DNA from: Membranipora membranacea
Taxonomy: Eukaryota > Bryozoa > Gymnolaemata > Cheilostomatida > Membraniporidae
Length of the DNA stretch: 64,000 nt
NCBI GenBank assembly: GCA_914767715.1
Contig: OU612075.1
Location: 21,950,001 to 22,014,000, forward strand
Direction: 5' to 3'
In this document: piece after piece, positions 10,898-22,441 of the stretch
Layout: every line of letters starts with the position of its first letter
Position numbering within the stretch: position 1 is the stretch's first letter
Made by a program: the position numbers and the translations under genes
Notes under the pieces: generated by a model
Seen by the model: the letters and a program-made list of their open reading frames with translations, nothing else
Database searches by the model: none
Told to the model about the DNA's origin: nothing

Positions 10898-11517
10898 TGA
10901 TACGTCATTGGGCGAATATAATTAGGTTGGCAGTGGCGACACATTGACTGGGGAGAAGTCTGAGGCAAACTATGATAGCATACAGGAACATACAGATTTA
11001 GCTCTTTTTAATTATGCCTATGCTCTTAAGTTGGGGAAATTCCTCACCTTATTTGTAACAGGGAGGGGGGAGGGAAATTTCCAAAGTTGGTTTATCACTT
11101 ATTTCACCAACTACAAACAGCATTGATAACGCTCACACAATGCAATGTTCTAGAATTCCCGAGGAGGTTGGGTAACAAATCTCCTGAGGCATCTGCTGTA
11201 TGGTTGGATACTGGAATATTAATATAAATGGATGAATTCCTGAGCAGAGAACACCTGCTGGAGGGGACAAAAGCAATTTTCCCACAAACAATTAAATGAG
11301 AAATATCACAATATGGTTTCTGAGGGAAACGAAGCCCTCATAGTGAAAATCAGATAGCACTATTGTGGCAATATTAGACATACATTGGTAAGACAGACGT
11401 CATCTATAGATAAACTCGAATGAAAGTAGATGAGTCCCACAAGTTATGACCTTTTTATTTTTACAGATTCTGATAGTCAAATCTACTGTTTGATGATGAG
11501 AATTCTTTGATACAGTG

Positions 11518-14500
11518 ATGGATGTAGCCTTATTTCCTGTGTTGCTGCTGGTGACGTGTCGGTTTGTGGCGTCTCACCCTCATCCAAATATACTCATGAT
11601 TATGATAGATGACCTGAGACCTGAGCTAGGCTGTTATAACCATCCCCATGTTAAAACTCCTAATATTGACAAGCTTGCGGACAGATCGTCTGTATTCTAT
11701 AATACACATGCGCAGGTAAACTAGCCTAACGTATTCTAAAGGTAGAGCCTTCATATATATTTACATTGAATATAATAACTCTATGATTCTATCATACACA
11801 TGGCAGTAAACCAGTGAGCAGTAATTCATGGTCTGGCTACAGGACTATGATACGAGTTTTTTTATGTCGAAGAGGTTCTTGTATCATCCTGAACCACGTA
11901 TCTTATCTACAGGGCAAAGTTCAGTATTTGCCTTAGTCATAGTTATTATAAAGGCCTACAGCTGCCGTCCTCATATGTCCTATAGTAAAATTTCATACTG
12001 GCTCTTTTATTTTCTATATTTTCTTTATTTTGACTATATATGACTGAGACTAAGACATGTACATTGTGTTGATAGTTTGCATTATGTGGGCCGAGTAGGA
12101 CATCTCTGTTGACGGGACGGAGACCTGATACTCTCACAGTATACGATCAGCACAAACCTTACTGGAGGAATCTGCATCATCAGAATTATACATCACTACC
12201 ACAGTACTATAAGGAGAGAGGCTATCACACCATGTCACTCGGTAAAATATATCATCCAAGTGAGTGTACACCATACCCCCTCCCCCCTTCCGTACTGTTA
12301 GAGAGGGGCGCGAATTCTCATAATTGTTTTTTCCCATTATGTGGAGTTGTTGTCACATTGTTGATAATTTTTGACACAAATGTGATTTAGAGTTACACCC
12401 TCATGACAAAAGGAGATACAATCTCTCAAGAGGAATTATTATGTACCCAAACTGATATATTTCCTGGGACCGCAAATTTGTCGTATGTCGTATCTTTCAC
12501 GTGCCTAGACAGATTTCTCAACCGATCTAATATCAGTTTAAGGCTACCAAAAACCCAAAGCATTTTATAGTCAGGCAGCTAATACAGCTGTAATTATTCA
12601 CAATTTATATAGTGAGAACGTTGAAACTTATTCTGGGCAAAAGTTATAGATGTAATTCAAAATTATATGTTTTTGTTCCTAAATGGATTTGTCTGCAATA
12701 CGCAAACCTTACTGTATATGTTTGATTGTAGGCAAGCTGTCTAATAAGAGTGATGATTATCCGTACAGCTGGTCTGAGTTACCCTATCACCCTCCTACTC
12801 AGATATATAGGAATGATCCTGTAAGTATCCCACTCCTCTCTAACCCTGATCCTCCTCCCCCTCCTCCCCCTCCTCCCCCTCCTCCCCCTCCTCCCCCTCC
12901 TCCCCCTCCTCCCCCTCCTCCCCCTCCTCCCCCTCCTCCCCCTCCTCCCCCTCCTCCCCCTCCTCCCCCTCATGGGCTTATATGTTGTCATCGTCATAAT
13001 ATATCCTGATATAAGTAGAACCCTGTAAGTATCAAACTCCTCACCCTCTTACTCCCTCATAGAGTTGCAGGTATTCCGTTGTGGTGGTGGTAGTGGTGAG
13101 AAAGTAACTGCGCTATTAACTTGGTGAGATTTGGATAGTTGATAAAAGGAAGATGGTAAATACGTGCCTGACATATAATTCCTTGATGTAAATCTAGTAG
13201 AACTGATTTGATGTGACCTAAAACTAAAACTCATGTTTTCTCTTATTGTTATTATGTTTTATGACAGACTTGCCCAGACGCTGATGGGAGTTTACACTCT
13301 AATCTCATCTGTCCTGTCAATGTATCATCTCAACCTGGGAGGTCCCTCCCCGACATACAGACCACACAGCAAGCTATAACTATGTTAGATAAACTGTCAC
13401 AGAATAAAAAGCCCTTCTTCTTAGCTGTCGGACTTCACAAACCTCATGTACCATTCAAATATCCTCAAAAATATCTAAGTATGTTCTTTCAGCTTACATG
13501 AATCAATGATGAAGGCACTTCATTTTGCCAACATCATGACATCCATTCTAAGTTGAGAACCAGATTGTGTCCGAAGAAAATGAATTCCACGTATCGTTCA
13601 AATTTGTACATGAAAAATGTCTCGTCAGCCGCGTGTCCGTCTCTAAAATGATCAATGTGTAGCTACTAACCATGAGACAAACTTATTACTCTCACCATAT
13701 CTTTGGTCTATTTATTTGATGATGCTAAGGTTCTGATTGAGATATATTATGGTTACAAAGCTTGAAATATGTTTAAAAAATTTATATATCTTTAGATCTG
13801 TACCCTCTTACTGATATAAAACTAGCTCCGGATAATTATCGTTCGGAGAATGTCTCTAGTATAGCCTGGAATCCTTTTATGAACCTGAAGCGTCGAGACG
13901 ACATGTCTAAACTCAACATCAAGTTCCCGTATGGTGACTTCCCTCAGACTGTCCAGGTAAGTTTTGTTATATATTTAGATTCTCATCCTTCAGAAGATGA
14001 TTATATAATGTTGTTGGATCTGAGTTTAATGATTAAGTATGCATGTAGAAGGCTACTTTAGATCAAGTTACCCTAATTTTATAGTATCTCCCGTCCCACT
14101 GGCTAGAGGGGAAGTTCAACTCCAAATGCAAGCAAATTGGATTAAAATCGACACATATGTGAACATTATGCATATCAAACTTAAACTTTATGCTGTTCTT
14201 ATTTTGCTTGTGACCAGCTGAGTACACAGTTATTTGGATTATTTATGTTATTTATGCGCTGCCAAAACAGTTTGAAGCGTTACGCTGCATACATCTCAGT
14301 GATCTCACTATTCATTGATTACAGAAGAGGATAATACAGAGTTACTTAGCTTGTATCTCATATATAGATGACTTAGTAGGTGACATATTGAGACAGGTGG
14401 ATAGCAGCTCTCTGTGGAATAATACAATTATTCTTCTCACCTCCGACCATGGTATGTAACCTTCCGGTATTCAATTACAATGGAGAATGCTTTATTAACC

Positions 14501-17089
14501 AAGTCATCACTATCACTTGACTCTAAGCCCTCACACATTTGGTCTCTCAATTAGGGGAAATTGTTACCTAATCATCAACTCAGATTGTGCATATTACCAT
14601 TAATGAGAATGAGTAAGTGATTTAGGGATGAGATTCGGGCAGCAATTAGACTTTGGCAGTTTGATTTGAAAGTTGACTCATTCTATTTGCAACTGCTGAC
14701 AGGCATCATACGCTCATAAAAAAATGTTCTGACTGAGAAGACAGCCACCTTTTATCAGAACTGGGCCAGTAAAATGGATGTCATATGATCACTTATCCCT
14801 CAGTAGTTGACAAGACTTGGGTCAGTGCAAATCCTAAAGACATATCCTGAGAATTTTTTTTTCAGTAGTTAAAAAATAACAGAAATTGAATTTAGAAGCC
14901 ATCACAGAACTGTTGTGAGAGTGGGTATTTATTGTTTGTTTGTGATTTGTCAGGCTGGTCATTGGGAGAACATGGAGAATGGGGAAAGTACAGTAATTAC
15001 GATATAGCAACTCGTGTGCCGCTAATGATATATACTCCTGATCATAGCAAGCCTAATTCTACTTATATACATAAATGTATGTACATTTATACGCAGCGGT
15101 ATATGTAATGTATCATTCGTATCATTAAATTATTACATATATGTTGATCTTTCTATGAGCTCTTAGCACCACTCTCACTGTTGATCGCTCATGTAGCTAC
15201 AATCACCATTATCAAAAACTGTGATTTGCAATAATCCTGTTATGGGAAAAAAGCTGGTGCTTAAATTAAAGCAGTCAAATCTCTAGGAGTTGATGTCTAA
15301 CATTTATGTAGTGATTATTTGCATGTATTACAGTGTACGATATGACAGAGCTAGTAGATATATTCCCTACACTGGTAGAGTTATCAGGACATAAACCTTT
15401 AAACAGCTGTCAGAACAAGAGAACAAAACTCTGTACAGAAGGGAAAAGGTGAATATAGAGAATTAAAATAAAACGTCCACTCACTAAGATGTTTTATGTT
15501 CATGTCAGAGGAGAAAATTGAATGAAATTGTTTTTTTAGAAAAAGCTCAGAATTGCATCAAAGAACATTGAAGGGGCCATGGAAGGTGGCTGGATGAACA
15601 TTTTAACAATGAAGAGGTTGTGCAATCTCTTATTTGTGTTCTCCCAATACAAGAAATTGTACCAGTTTTGTCAAATGTTCTCTGGCGTTTGTTGTTGGTC
15701 AGTTTTGGCATCAACAGGCTTCAGAGTTACACCCTCACGACAATAGACAAGACAACTCTAACAGTGGATTATTACGTGACATGTATATCACCCTCCCTGA
15801 TATCAGTAATATCAGTGATATGGGATGTTTTCCTGGTACCAAGAAGTTTGTCTTATCTCATATAAACCTTTCATATGTCTTGTGGTGTTTTTGACTGACC
15901 CAGCATCATATTAGCCTGTCAAATTTTGATTCTGGGATAATCCATTGTCTACAGCCTATCCAGTTAACATGAGTCAGTTCAGGCTTAGTAAATCACTGTT
16001 ATCAGTATATAAAGATACAGGCTCATAGTTCTAGGGGCGGCAGGGACGTTCTGCCTCCCCTAAAATGCTCAATAAAGTGGCCTAAGAATGCTATAATTGA
16101 ATGTTCCATGTCAGAATCAGCTCGTTTGGGACTTCCAGTTGCTATTTATATCATAAAAATGCTTTGAAGGCTGGTGATTAACCCCAGACTTTACAAGTGG
16201 GGTTTACAATATCTAACCTGGAGCCACTTCACACCCTCTAAGTTTTTGCGCCTCCCCAAGATTTTTCCCAAACGACGGCCCTGAGATATATATATAATGT
16301 ATTGTGCTCTGTAATTCAGGCAATTCAGGTAATGTCAATCTTGTCTGTTTTAGTTTGATGCCAGCAATGCATGGTGTGCCATTGAAAGAAGATAGAAACA
16401 TGAGCTATACACAGTATCCGAGGCCGAGTATATATCCGCAGTCTTACAGTGATCAACCAAATCGTGATGATATCAGATTCATGGGCTACGCTCTCAAAAC
16501 ATCCCAGTACAGGTGAGACACGCCACTCTAATTATCATAACCTGATGTTATTATATAATAGGATTGCTGTTAAATTTGACCAAAATCTTCTGATCATTGA
16601 CAGAATAATTGATTACATCGAAATATTGATATTCGGTCTCCATGTGGGACCAAAAAATTGATTGCGAGATGTGGTGATAGAAATCTCCTATTTTCCTTAC
16701 CAAATATAATTAGAATTTTGACATGGTTAACATTGCTAGCACAAGCACATGGTGGCGTTTCAGTATTCCCTCTAGTTTTGTGCAGCTATAATACATGTAG
16801 TTGAGCAGTATAATCAGGGAGGATCCCACCCTCCCTGGTATAACGAAGGGAGAATGTATAATGATTGATTATCGGTTACAGGTATGTGGTATGGGTAGGG
16901 TTTGATATATCCATATCACAGCCTAATATGACAGACATAGTAGCAGAGGAACTGTATGATATATACACTGATCCAGGAGAGGACAATAATCTCATATATC
17001 ATCTTCCTCAAATACGTAATAAACTGTATAGTCATCTCTACAACTTCATACACCGATATGACAATGATCTGTCTCAAACTATTAGTTGA
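11518..17089 (+). CDS. IDS: Iduronate-2-sulfatase, complete ten-exon gene
   Basis: Exons: 11518-11715, 12076-12259, 12732-12820, 13268-13478, 13796-13956, 14325-14451, 14954-15076, 15334-15448, 16354-16512, 16882-17089 (TGA). All junctions keep frame, giving 524 residues; the human enzyme has 550. The ATG at 11518 opens a signal peptide (MDVALFPVLLLVTCRFVAS). Active-site elements are present: metal-binding DD (31-32, MIDDLRPELGCY), the CxPSR formylglycine site as CGPSR (70-74) followed by LLTGRRPDT, HKPH (214-217), SDHGW (321-325) and the GEWGKYSNYD lysine (335). The C-terminal YTQYPRPS and RYVVWVGF blocks are specific to IDS among sulfatases. The enzyme removes the 2-O-sulfate of iduronate in dermatan and heparan sulfate within lysosomes and needs the formylglycine-generating enzyme for its cysteine. 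It diverges from HELQ and converges on FAT4. Confidence 0.95.
12850..12970. repeat. (CCTCCTCCC)n minisatellite in IDS intron 3
   Basis: About thirteen copies of a 9-nt pyrimidine-only unit begin about 30 bp after the donor of the exon ending at 12820. The complementary strand is G-rich purine sequence able to form triplex or G-quadruplex structures. A poly-proline open frame over it is an artefact of the repeat. Confidence 0.9.
13017..13060 (+). repeat. Duplicated splice-donor segment in IDS intron 3
   Basis: The segment CCTGTAAGTATCAAACTCCTC (described in two parts: CCTGTAAGTATC, then AAACTCCTC) repeats the true exon-end and donor context CCTGTAAGTATC...CACTCCTC found at 12818-12839. The minisatellite lies between the two copies, so an ancestral duplication may have been separated by its growth. 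Confidence 0.55.
16808..16844. mobile_element. Mini-palindrome insertion in the last IDS intron
   Basis: The core at 16815-16837 has ends CAGGGAGG / CCTCCCTG. The flanks GTATAAT and GTATAAC match at 6 of 7 positions. It resembles the copy at 8642 most closely. Confidence 0.55.
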
Positions 17090-17860
17090 TCAAATGGAAA
17101 TGAAGTGTAATTGCTTCATTTGTATATAACTTTTATATATTTATAAGGCTATGCTATGAGCCTGTAAATGCCATATCTAACTCCATAGCCATAATTTTAC
17201 CAAGCTTTCATATTCATTTTGTCCAATAATAATCTCAGGCACTGAGATTTAATTTATTAATATCTCATGTTGTGTACAGGAGAGGTGATTCCCTATGCTC
17301 TACTCATTTGATAACATGTAGAAATAAGTCGAAGACTGTAGTATATCAGGGAAGGGGGGTGTGTATATAAAAGTAGGCCGCGTTTTGAAGGCAGACATAA
17401 CTCTGCACCCGCAAGCAATTTAGAGTGTGATCTACTATATACCCTTCAAATGTGCACTAAAAGCTTTCTTTGTGCCCACCATGGGTCTCCTAAAAAGAAA
17501 CTTTATTCGAACCTAACATGAGTCTAGCTTTGGAAAAATGCCAAAAAGCGTATGACATTCGACAGAACCTGCTTGGACCTAATCACCTAAAAGTTAGAGA
17601 ACTGCAGGATGTCTTACTCAGATTGAGGACTGCTAGTGGGCAACACGAGACTGCTTGACATGATTAGTGAGTCTGAACTCTTAGTTAAAGTACAATGCAT
17701 GACTCGCGGTGCTACATTATATAGTTATATCTATGTTTTATTCTGAGGTCTTCTGCATTTGCGTATGATTATGCTATGTGATATACAAAGTGAGCAATTT
17801 GTAATCGAGGGGCATTGTGATCTGTCTGATTTTCATTTAATCGATTTTTGCTACTACTTC

Positions 17861-17866
17861 AATAAA
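17861..17866 (+). terminator. Candidate IDS poly(A) signal
   Basis: AATAAA about 770 bp after the IDS stop, the best canonical signal before the FAT4 3' end. Confidence 0.4.
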
Positions 17867-18178
17867 ACTTTGAGGTTGACATTGACATAATGTTATCGTG
17901 TTGTTGCTATTCTTATTGCTATCATCGGCATCATCATAATCATGGCTTGGTGCATGTGGGCGTGGGTACTATCAGTTAGTGTCATTTCTTGATCCTTAAA
18001 TTCCTTCCATTCTTAGTCTTGTTTGACTTGCAATTATTAGCTGAGGTAACCATAAATACATTGAATTAAACCCTCAAACCTCAAAGCTTGCAGGCATGCT
18101 GAGGCTGAGAGGTAATATGATAATACTAGACAACACATTAGACATTAGACATACAGTTATATTTAATACTTGAGTCAG

Positions 18179-18184
18179 TTTATT
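18179..18184 (-). terminator. Candidate FAT4 poly(A) signal
   Basis: TTTATT on the plus strand is AATAAA for the minus-strand FAT4 transcript, about 690 bp past its stop codon. Confidence 0.35.
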
Positions 18185-18873
18185 GTGTCAGCTTATTCTA
18201 TCACATATAATAATTAGATAGAAAGAGTTCCATGAAACAAAAGTCATGGTGAGATATGTCAGTAATTGTGAGGAGTATACCCTGTGTATATAATAGTAGT
18301 AAATAATCACATCAACAAGGCAACGTATCTCAATGTCATTCAAAGGTCATTCGTATGTTTGTATATAAAAAATTACAACAATACGCTACATACAGTAAAG
18401 CTCAGGAATAAAGGAGATAAATACAAATAGTATAAATAGTGTCAACAATATAAAAAAGGAATATTAATAATTTTGTGGCAATTTTGATGCATGTTGGAAA
18501 AATGTTAAGTAGAATATCACTATTCACAGTCATGGATGCTAGGACGCGTCACAGCAATGGAGACATGACAATAATTTCATGAAATAATTGATGAAAAAGA
18601 ATCTTGGGCGAATGATTACAGTAGAATAAAAACAATTATTTTGAATAAAAAAGAAAACTCATTGATGAGCACCAGAGAAACACGATGATTCCATCTCATG
18701 GCAGACTATAGTACAAGAAGTAGTACAAAATGGAATAATAATAAAGTATCTGTACAAATCAATATACTGTACATCATAGATACATAGTATGAGATAGAGC
18801 GGGGTAACGATGTCATGTCTGACACAACGTCACATTTGTGGGGTATTGACGTCATGTCTGACACAATGTCACA

Positions 18874-21800
18874 CTAGACGTACTCTTCGCTATCTCTAGT
18901 AGAGTGAAGATCAATATCGATTTCCTGTTCATCATGAGGCAACTCGGCTATATCTGCAAACACGCCTACCAGCTTCTCAAAACTGGGACCCCAGCTGAGG
19001 AAGTGGTCCCACCGGAACGGTGTGGGTTTGGGGCTCTTAGTAGTAGACTTAGTCACGGAGTCTAAGTCTGTATTTGAGTCTGAGTTGTGTATGAATCGTT
19101 GTAGGGAGGTATCCACATTACGCAGACCATCCCATGAGAAGGATGTACGATAGGCGTTAGGGTCACCTGTATCACTCTCATCCTCGACCTCCTGAAGCTT
19201 GGTGAACATCATGTTAGTCGGCTGATAGTCGTTACGCACCTACAACAATGAGAGCAAATGTCTCATCATCTACCGAGCTTAATAACTCAGATACCCAAGC
19301 GAAAGGGAAAAGTCAATCAGCCAGCTTTAAATCTCTAAATTATAATTTAAACATAACCGCCATTATACGTACTTAGTGACTAGGCGTCTTATAGAACAAA
19401 AAAATGATCTGCTGTGCCAAATAAAACTAAAATAAACCACAAGCCTAATTAAGAGCAGTCATCAGATAACATAAAATTTGGTGCTTTACATGTCGTAACA
19501 GTTTTACCTCTTCCAAAACAGCAAATAGGCTAAATGATTCCTGCGAAACAAGCCAACAGGGTAAGTGAAGAACAAAAATGCAAATTTAAACCCATTTTTT
19601 TGAATAATTGCGCAATACTTCAATACTACATTTTTGATATGGGTACACCAATAAACATGCTTGATATAGATGGTAAGTGTCCCAAAGTTTTTCTTGTTTC
19701 ATATAACTCATATAGGAGATCTGTTCCATTGGCAAGAAAACACAAATTTCATTTGATGGTTAGGAATGAAGGGTTGTTGGGTTTTATTTTACGTCTCTTT
19801 TTCATCTTTGATGGACGATCCACCTAGATCATGTTGTTTTATTCGCACAACTCGACCCAGTACATTAACCGTTTAATATCGATGTTCACTTCTCAATGCA
19901 TGTTATTTACAAGTAAGAGTTGACATGATGGAGTACATACCTTCGGTTCGTCTGCCTCAAACTCACTAGCAGTGAATGAGTCATTGCTGCTCTCGTCAGA
20001 GCTGGAGTCTCCGCCCTCACTGTATATATTCCTCTCCATTGGCTGACGTCTGCCCATATCATCATCACTGTCATCTATACTACTAGAGGCTGACTGGTGG
20101 GATAATCTGTCAACAAACATACATACATACATAATAGTACTAACAACATAACAATAACTCAACGCATGAGGAAAGAGCAGCAACCCAAACTACAGGAACC
20201 CCTTAGATGCGAGAGGACCCCCTGAAGAACGGAACGAAAGATTTCACCATAGAAACTGACCCAAAGCCATAGCAGATACAGAGAGGGTAGTAAGAGGCGA
20301 TATGGGACTGGACAGGAAACAGATATCTGACCCCAAATATGGCATCAATAGATAAACAATAGAAGTGTGACCGGTGCAGTAACAGCTGAGAGAGTACAAC
20401 TTACAGGGCTACTGTTAGCCAGGAATCTAAGTCATTCCTATACACAACAGAGGAAATATCAGCTCATCATACAGATAAATACTTGTGTGGCGCAATAGTT
20501 CTATAAATATCAGTATTATTCTACACTAAGAGATCACCCAGGACAAACAATCCTGTTATCCTACTCATGTAAGTACTGACTGTCTTCTGTACTGACCTGT
20601 TGAGATCTTGCTGTCTCTGAGTAGATATCTGATTGGTCAGTGAGGACATCTGCTGTCGGCTGGCCGGTCGACTTGTCTGCTGCCTACTACCAGGCCTGCT
20701 GCCAGGTCGAGATCCTGGGTGTCCGGAGCCTGGGTGTCCGGAGCCTGGGTGTCCGGAGCCTGGATGTCCGGAGCCTGGGTGTCCGGGTGGAAGTACCACC
20801 ATGGGTGGAGCAGTGTTGGTTCTACTGTGGGTCCAGTGTGGCTGTCTGATAGTAGAGCCATCGGTCATACTGGACTCGCTGTCTCTACGAGCTGCATGAG
20901 CGTGATGCTGCTGCTCTAGGGCAATACGTCTATAAATACAAATATAATACAATGATATATAATACTAATCATGAATACAAGGTTACCCGATAGATGCAGA
21001 CATCAGTAGCATATACGCCTGTTACTGATCTGTCTCATAATAAATTACATGCTCCAAGTAAGAAGAAATTTTTATTCTTGAGGAAAATTTAGGTGTAGGT
21101 CACCAGGGAAACCAGACAAAGAAGGATTAAAAAACAGCTTGTTGGAGATGATTATATATGATTGTTATTACGGTTGTTATTAAAGTTGGTGTTTACCTGT
21201 TGAGCTCATCTATAGGTGTTTGTCTGAGACTTCGAGCCTGTAGCTGACTTATTGGTGTTTCCTGTCTGTTGTTATCCATATATCCACTATTCATTACTAG
21301 CGGACTCTGTCTGACTGCAGGCGATTGTGTATACTGGCGTGGTACAGGGCTCTCACGAGGTAAGCAATGTGGTTTAGGACTAGCTCTTAACTTGTTAGTG
21401 TGCTGCATCATGTGCTTAGGGATCATCTGCATCTCCATATTGTCACCCTTTCTATAACCTAAAATATATATTACATTATGATGTGTAATAATATAACACG
21501 ATACTTGATATTGAAATATATCTGACATTTTTTGAGCAGGAAATGATTGAACCATTTGACAAATAAACAATGGGATTGATGAGATGACAGCTCTTAATCC
21601 TTCTATAAACTCAAAGCCTAGTCACACTTTTAATTAGGATCTTTCTTATATCTTTCTCTGCATTTTACGGTATTATTGATCACAGTGCATTATACTTACC
21701 CTTATAATATTTTCTGATATCTACATCAGAAGGAGCAATACTGGCAGCTTCATCGAAGTCATAGAACTGATCGTTATACTTCTCGCTGTTGACTGTACCT

Positions 21801-22441
21801 CCTGTAACGCTTCCCTCTATGATTACAGTAGAATCCTCGAGATGCTGATAAGGTGAGGGTACGGTCCTAGACTGTTGCATGGCTGCTAGTGTAGGAGTCA
21901 TCATCGGTGATTTATTCTGGTGTAATCGTGGTGATGGGCTAAATAATAAAGACACAGTAATATAACATCAGAATAAGGACAGCCTAATTTTCTTTTTTTA
22001 TATATATATTTTGGTGTACAATGACAAACAGGATTTTAATCATCCATTTTATTGAGCTCGTAATGTTTTTTTTGTTTTCACCACACATCAGCCATTCAAA
22101 GCTTTATTTCATATGAAATATAGTGACAATAAACGTCCATTCCATACCTTCTAGTGTGATTTTCTATTTGCATACAACTAGTATTTTACTATAAACATAG
22201 CCTATCGTGATCATATTATGATGCCCTTCATGATACCTCTATATGGTGTGGCATAATGCACAGAAGAGACTGATGATACGGAGGCTCATAACCAGGTATA
22301 GTAGATAGAGGGTGTATATATACCTGTGATACTCTGAGGAGAGGATATCATGATCAGGTAGATTATCATGTCCAGCGTTAGGTTCACTTATCTGTGGTGT
22401 TATAATCGGCTTCATAGATGAGTGAGTTCCCTTCTTCATAC
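18874..22441 (-). CDS. FAT4: FAT4 cytoplasmic tail and stop
   Basis: Exons: 22441-22324, 21938-21700, 21458-21197, 20929-20597, 20106-19941, 19239-18874 (TAG). The conserved FAT4 pieces appear in order: YDFDEAASIAPSDVDIRKYY, a Pro/Ser region with SPxP motifs, IDELNR, a PGSR-rich segment, an acidic serine cluster (SSSDESSNDSFTASEFE) and FRWDHFLSWGPSFEKLVGVF, which resembles the catenin-binding core of classical cadherins. The end, DSEEYV, has Glu at -2 and Val at 0, a class III-like PDZ ligand; human FAT4 ends similarly. In the family this tail relays planar polarity and Hippo signals. Confidence 0.93.

Larger units (their letters stand above)
8018..11517. other. Repeat-rich spacer between divergent HELQ and IDS
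   Basis: No convincing exon on either strand. This should contain both promoters, but I see no clear core elements. It holds five small palindromes and a tandem array at 8243-8310, an inverted-repeat element at 9155-9482, and a GC-rich hairpin at 10863-10897. The longest open frames (9146-9506 minus, 10295-10492 minus) lie in or beside repeats and match nothing I recognise. Confidence 0.6.
17090..18873. other. 3' UTRs and short spacer between convergent IDS and FAT4
   Basis: No coding exon recognised. AATAAA at 17861-17866 is the best plus-strand poly(A) signal for IDS. TTTATT at 18179-18184 reads AATAAA on the minus strand and suits FAT4, about 690 bp after its stop. The two transcripts would then end within about 320 bp of each other. 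A near-perfect tandem repeat of about 40 bp (GTCATGTCTGACACAA units) lies at 18812-18873, just after the FAT4 stop. Confidence 0.55.

Noticed and set aside
12683-13009. Poly-proline open frame, and the basic RRG repeat frame on the other strand
   Set aside because: Both are translations of the CCTCCTCCC minisatellite within IDS intron 3; the donor GTAAGT at 12821 ends the real exon.
15620-15894. Two plus-strand frames that could be an extra IDS exon (after TTTGGCATCAACAG)
   Set aside because: The exon ending at 15448 joins directly and in frame to 16354 (EGKS-LMPAMHG), which matches the layout of IDS. No acceptor here gives both the right phase and IDS-like sequence.
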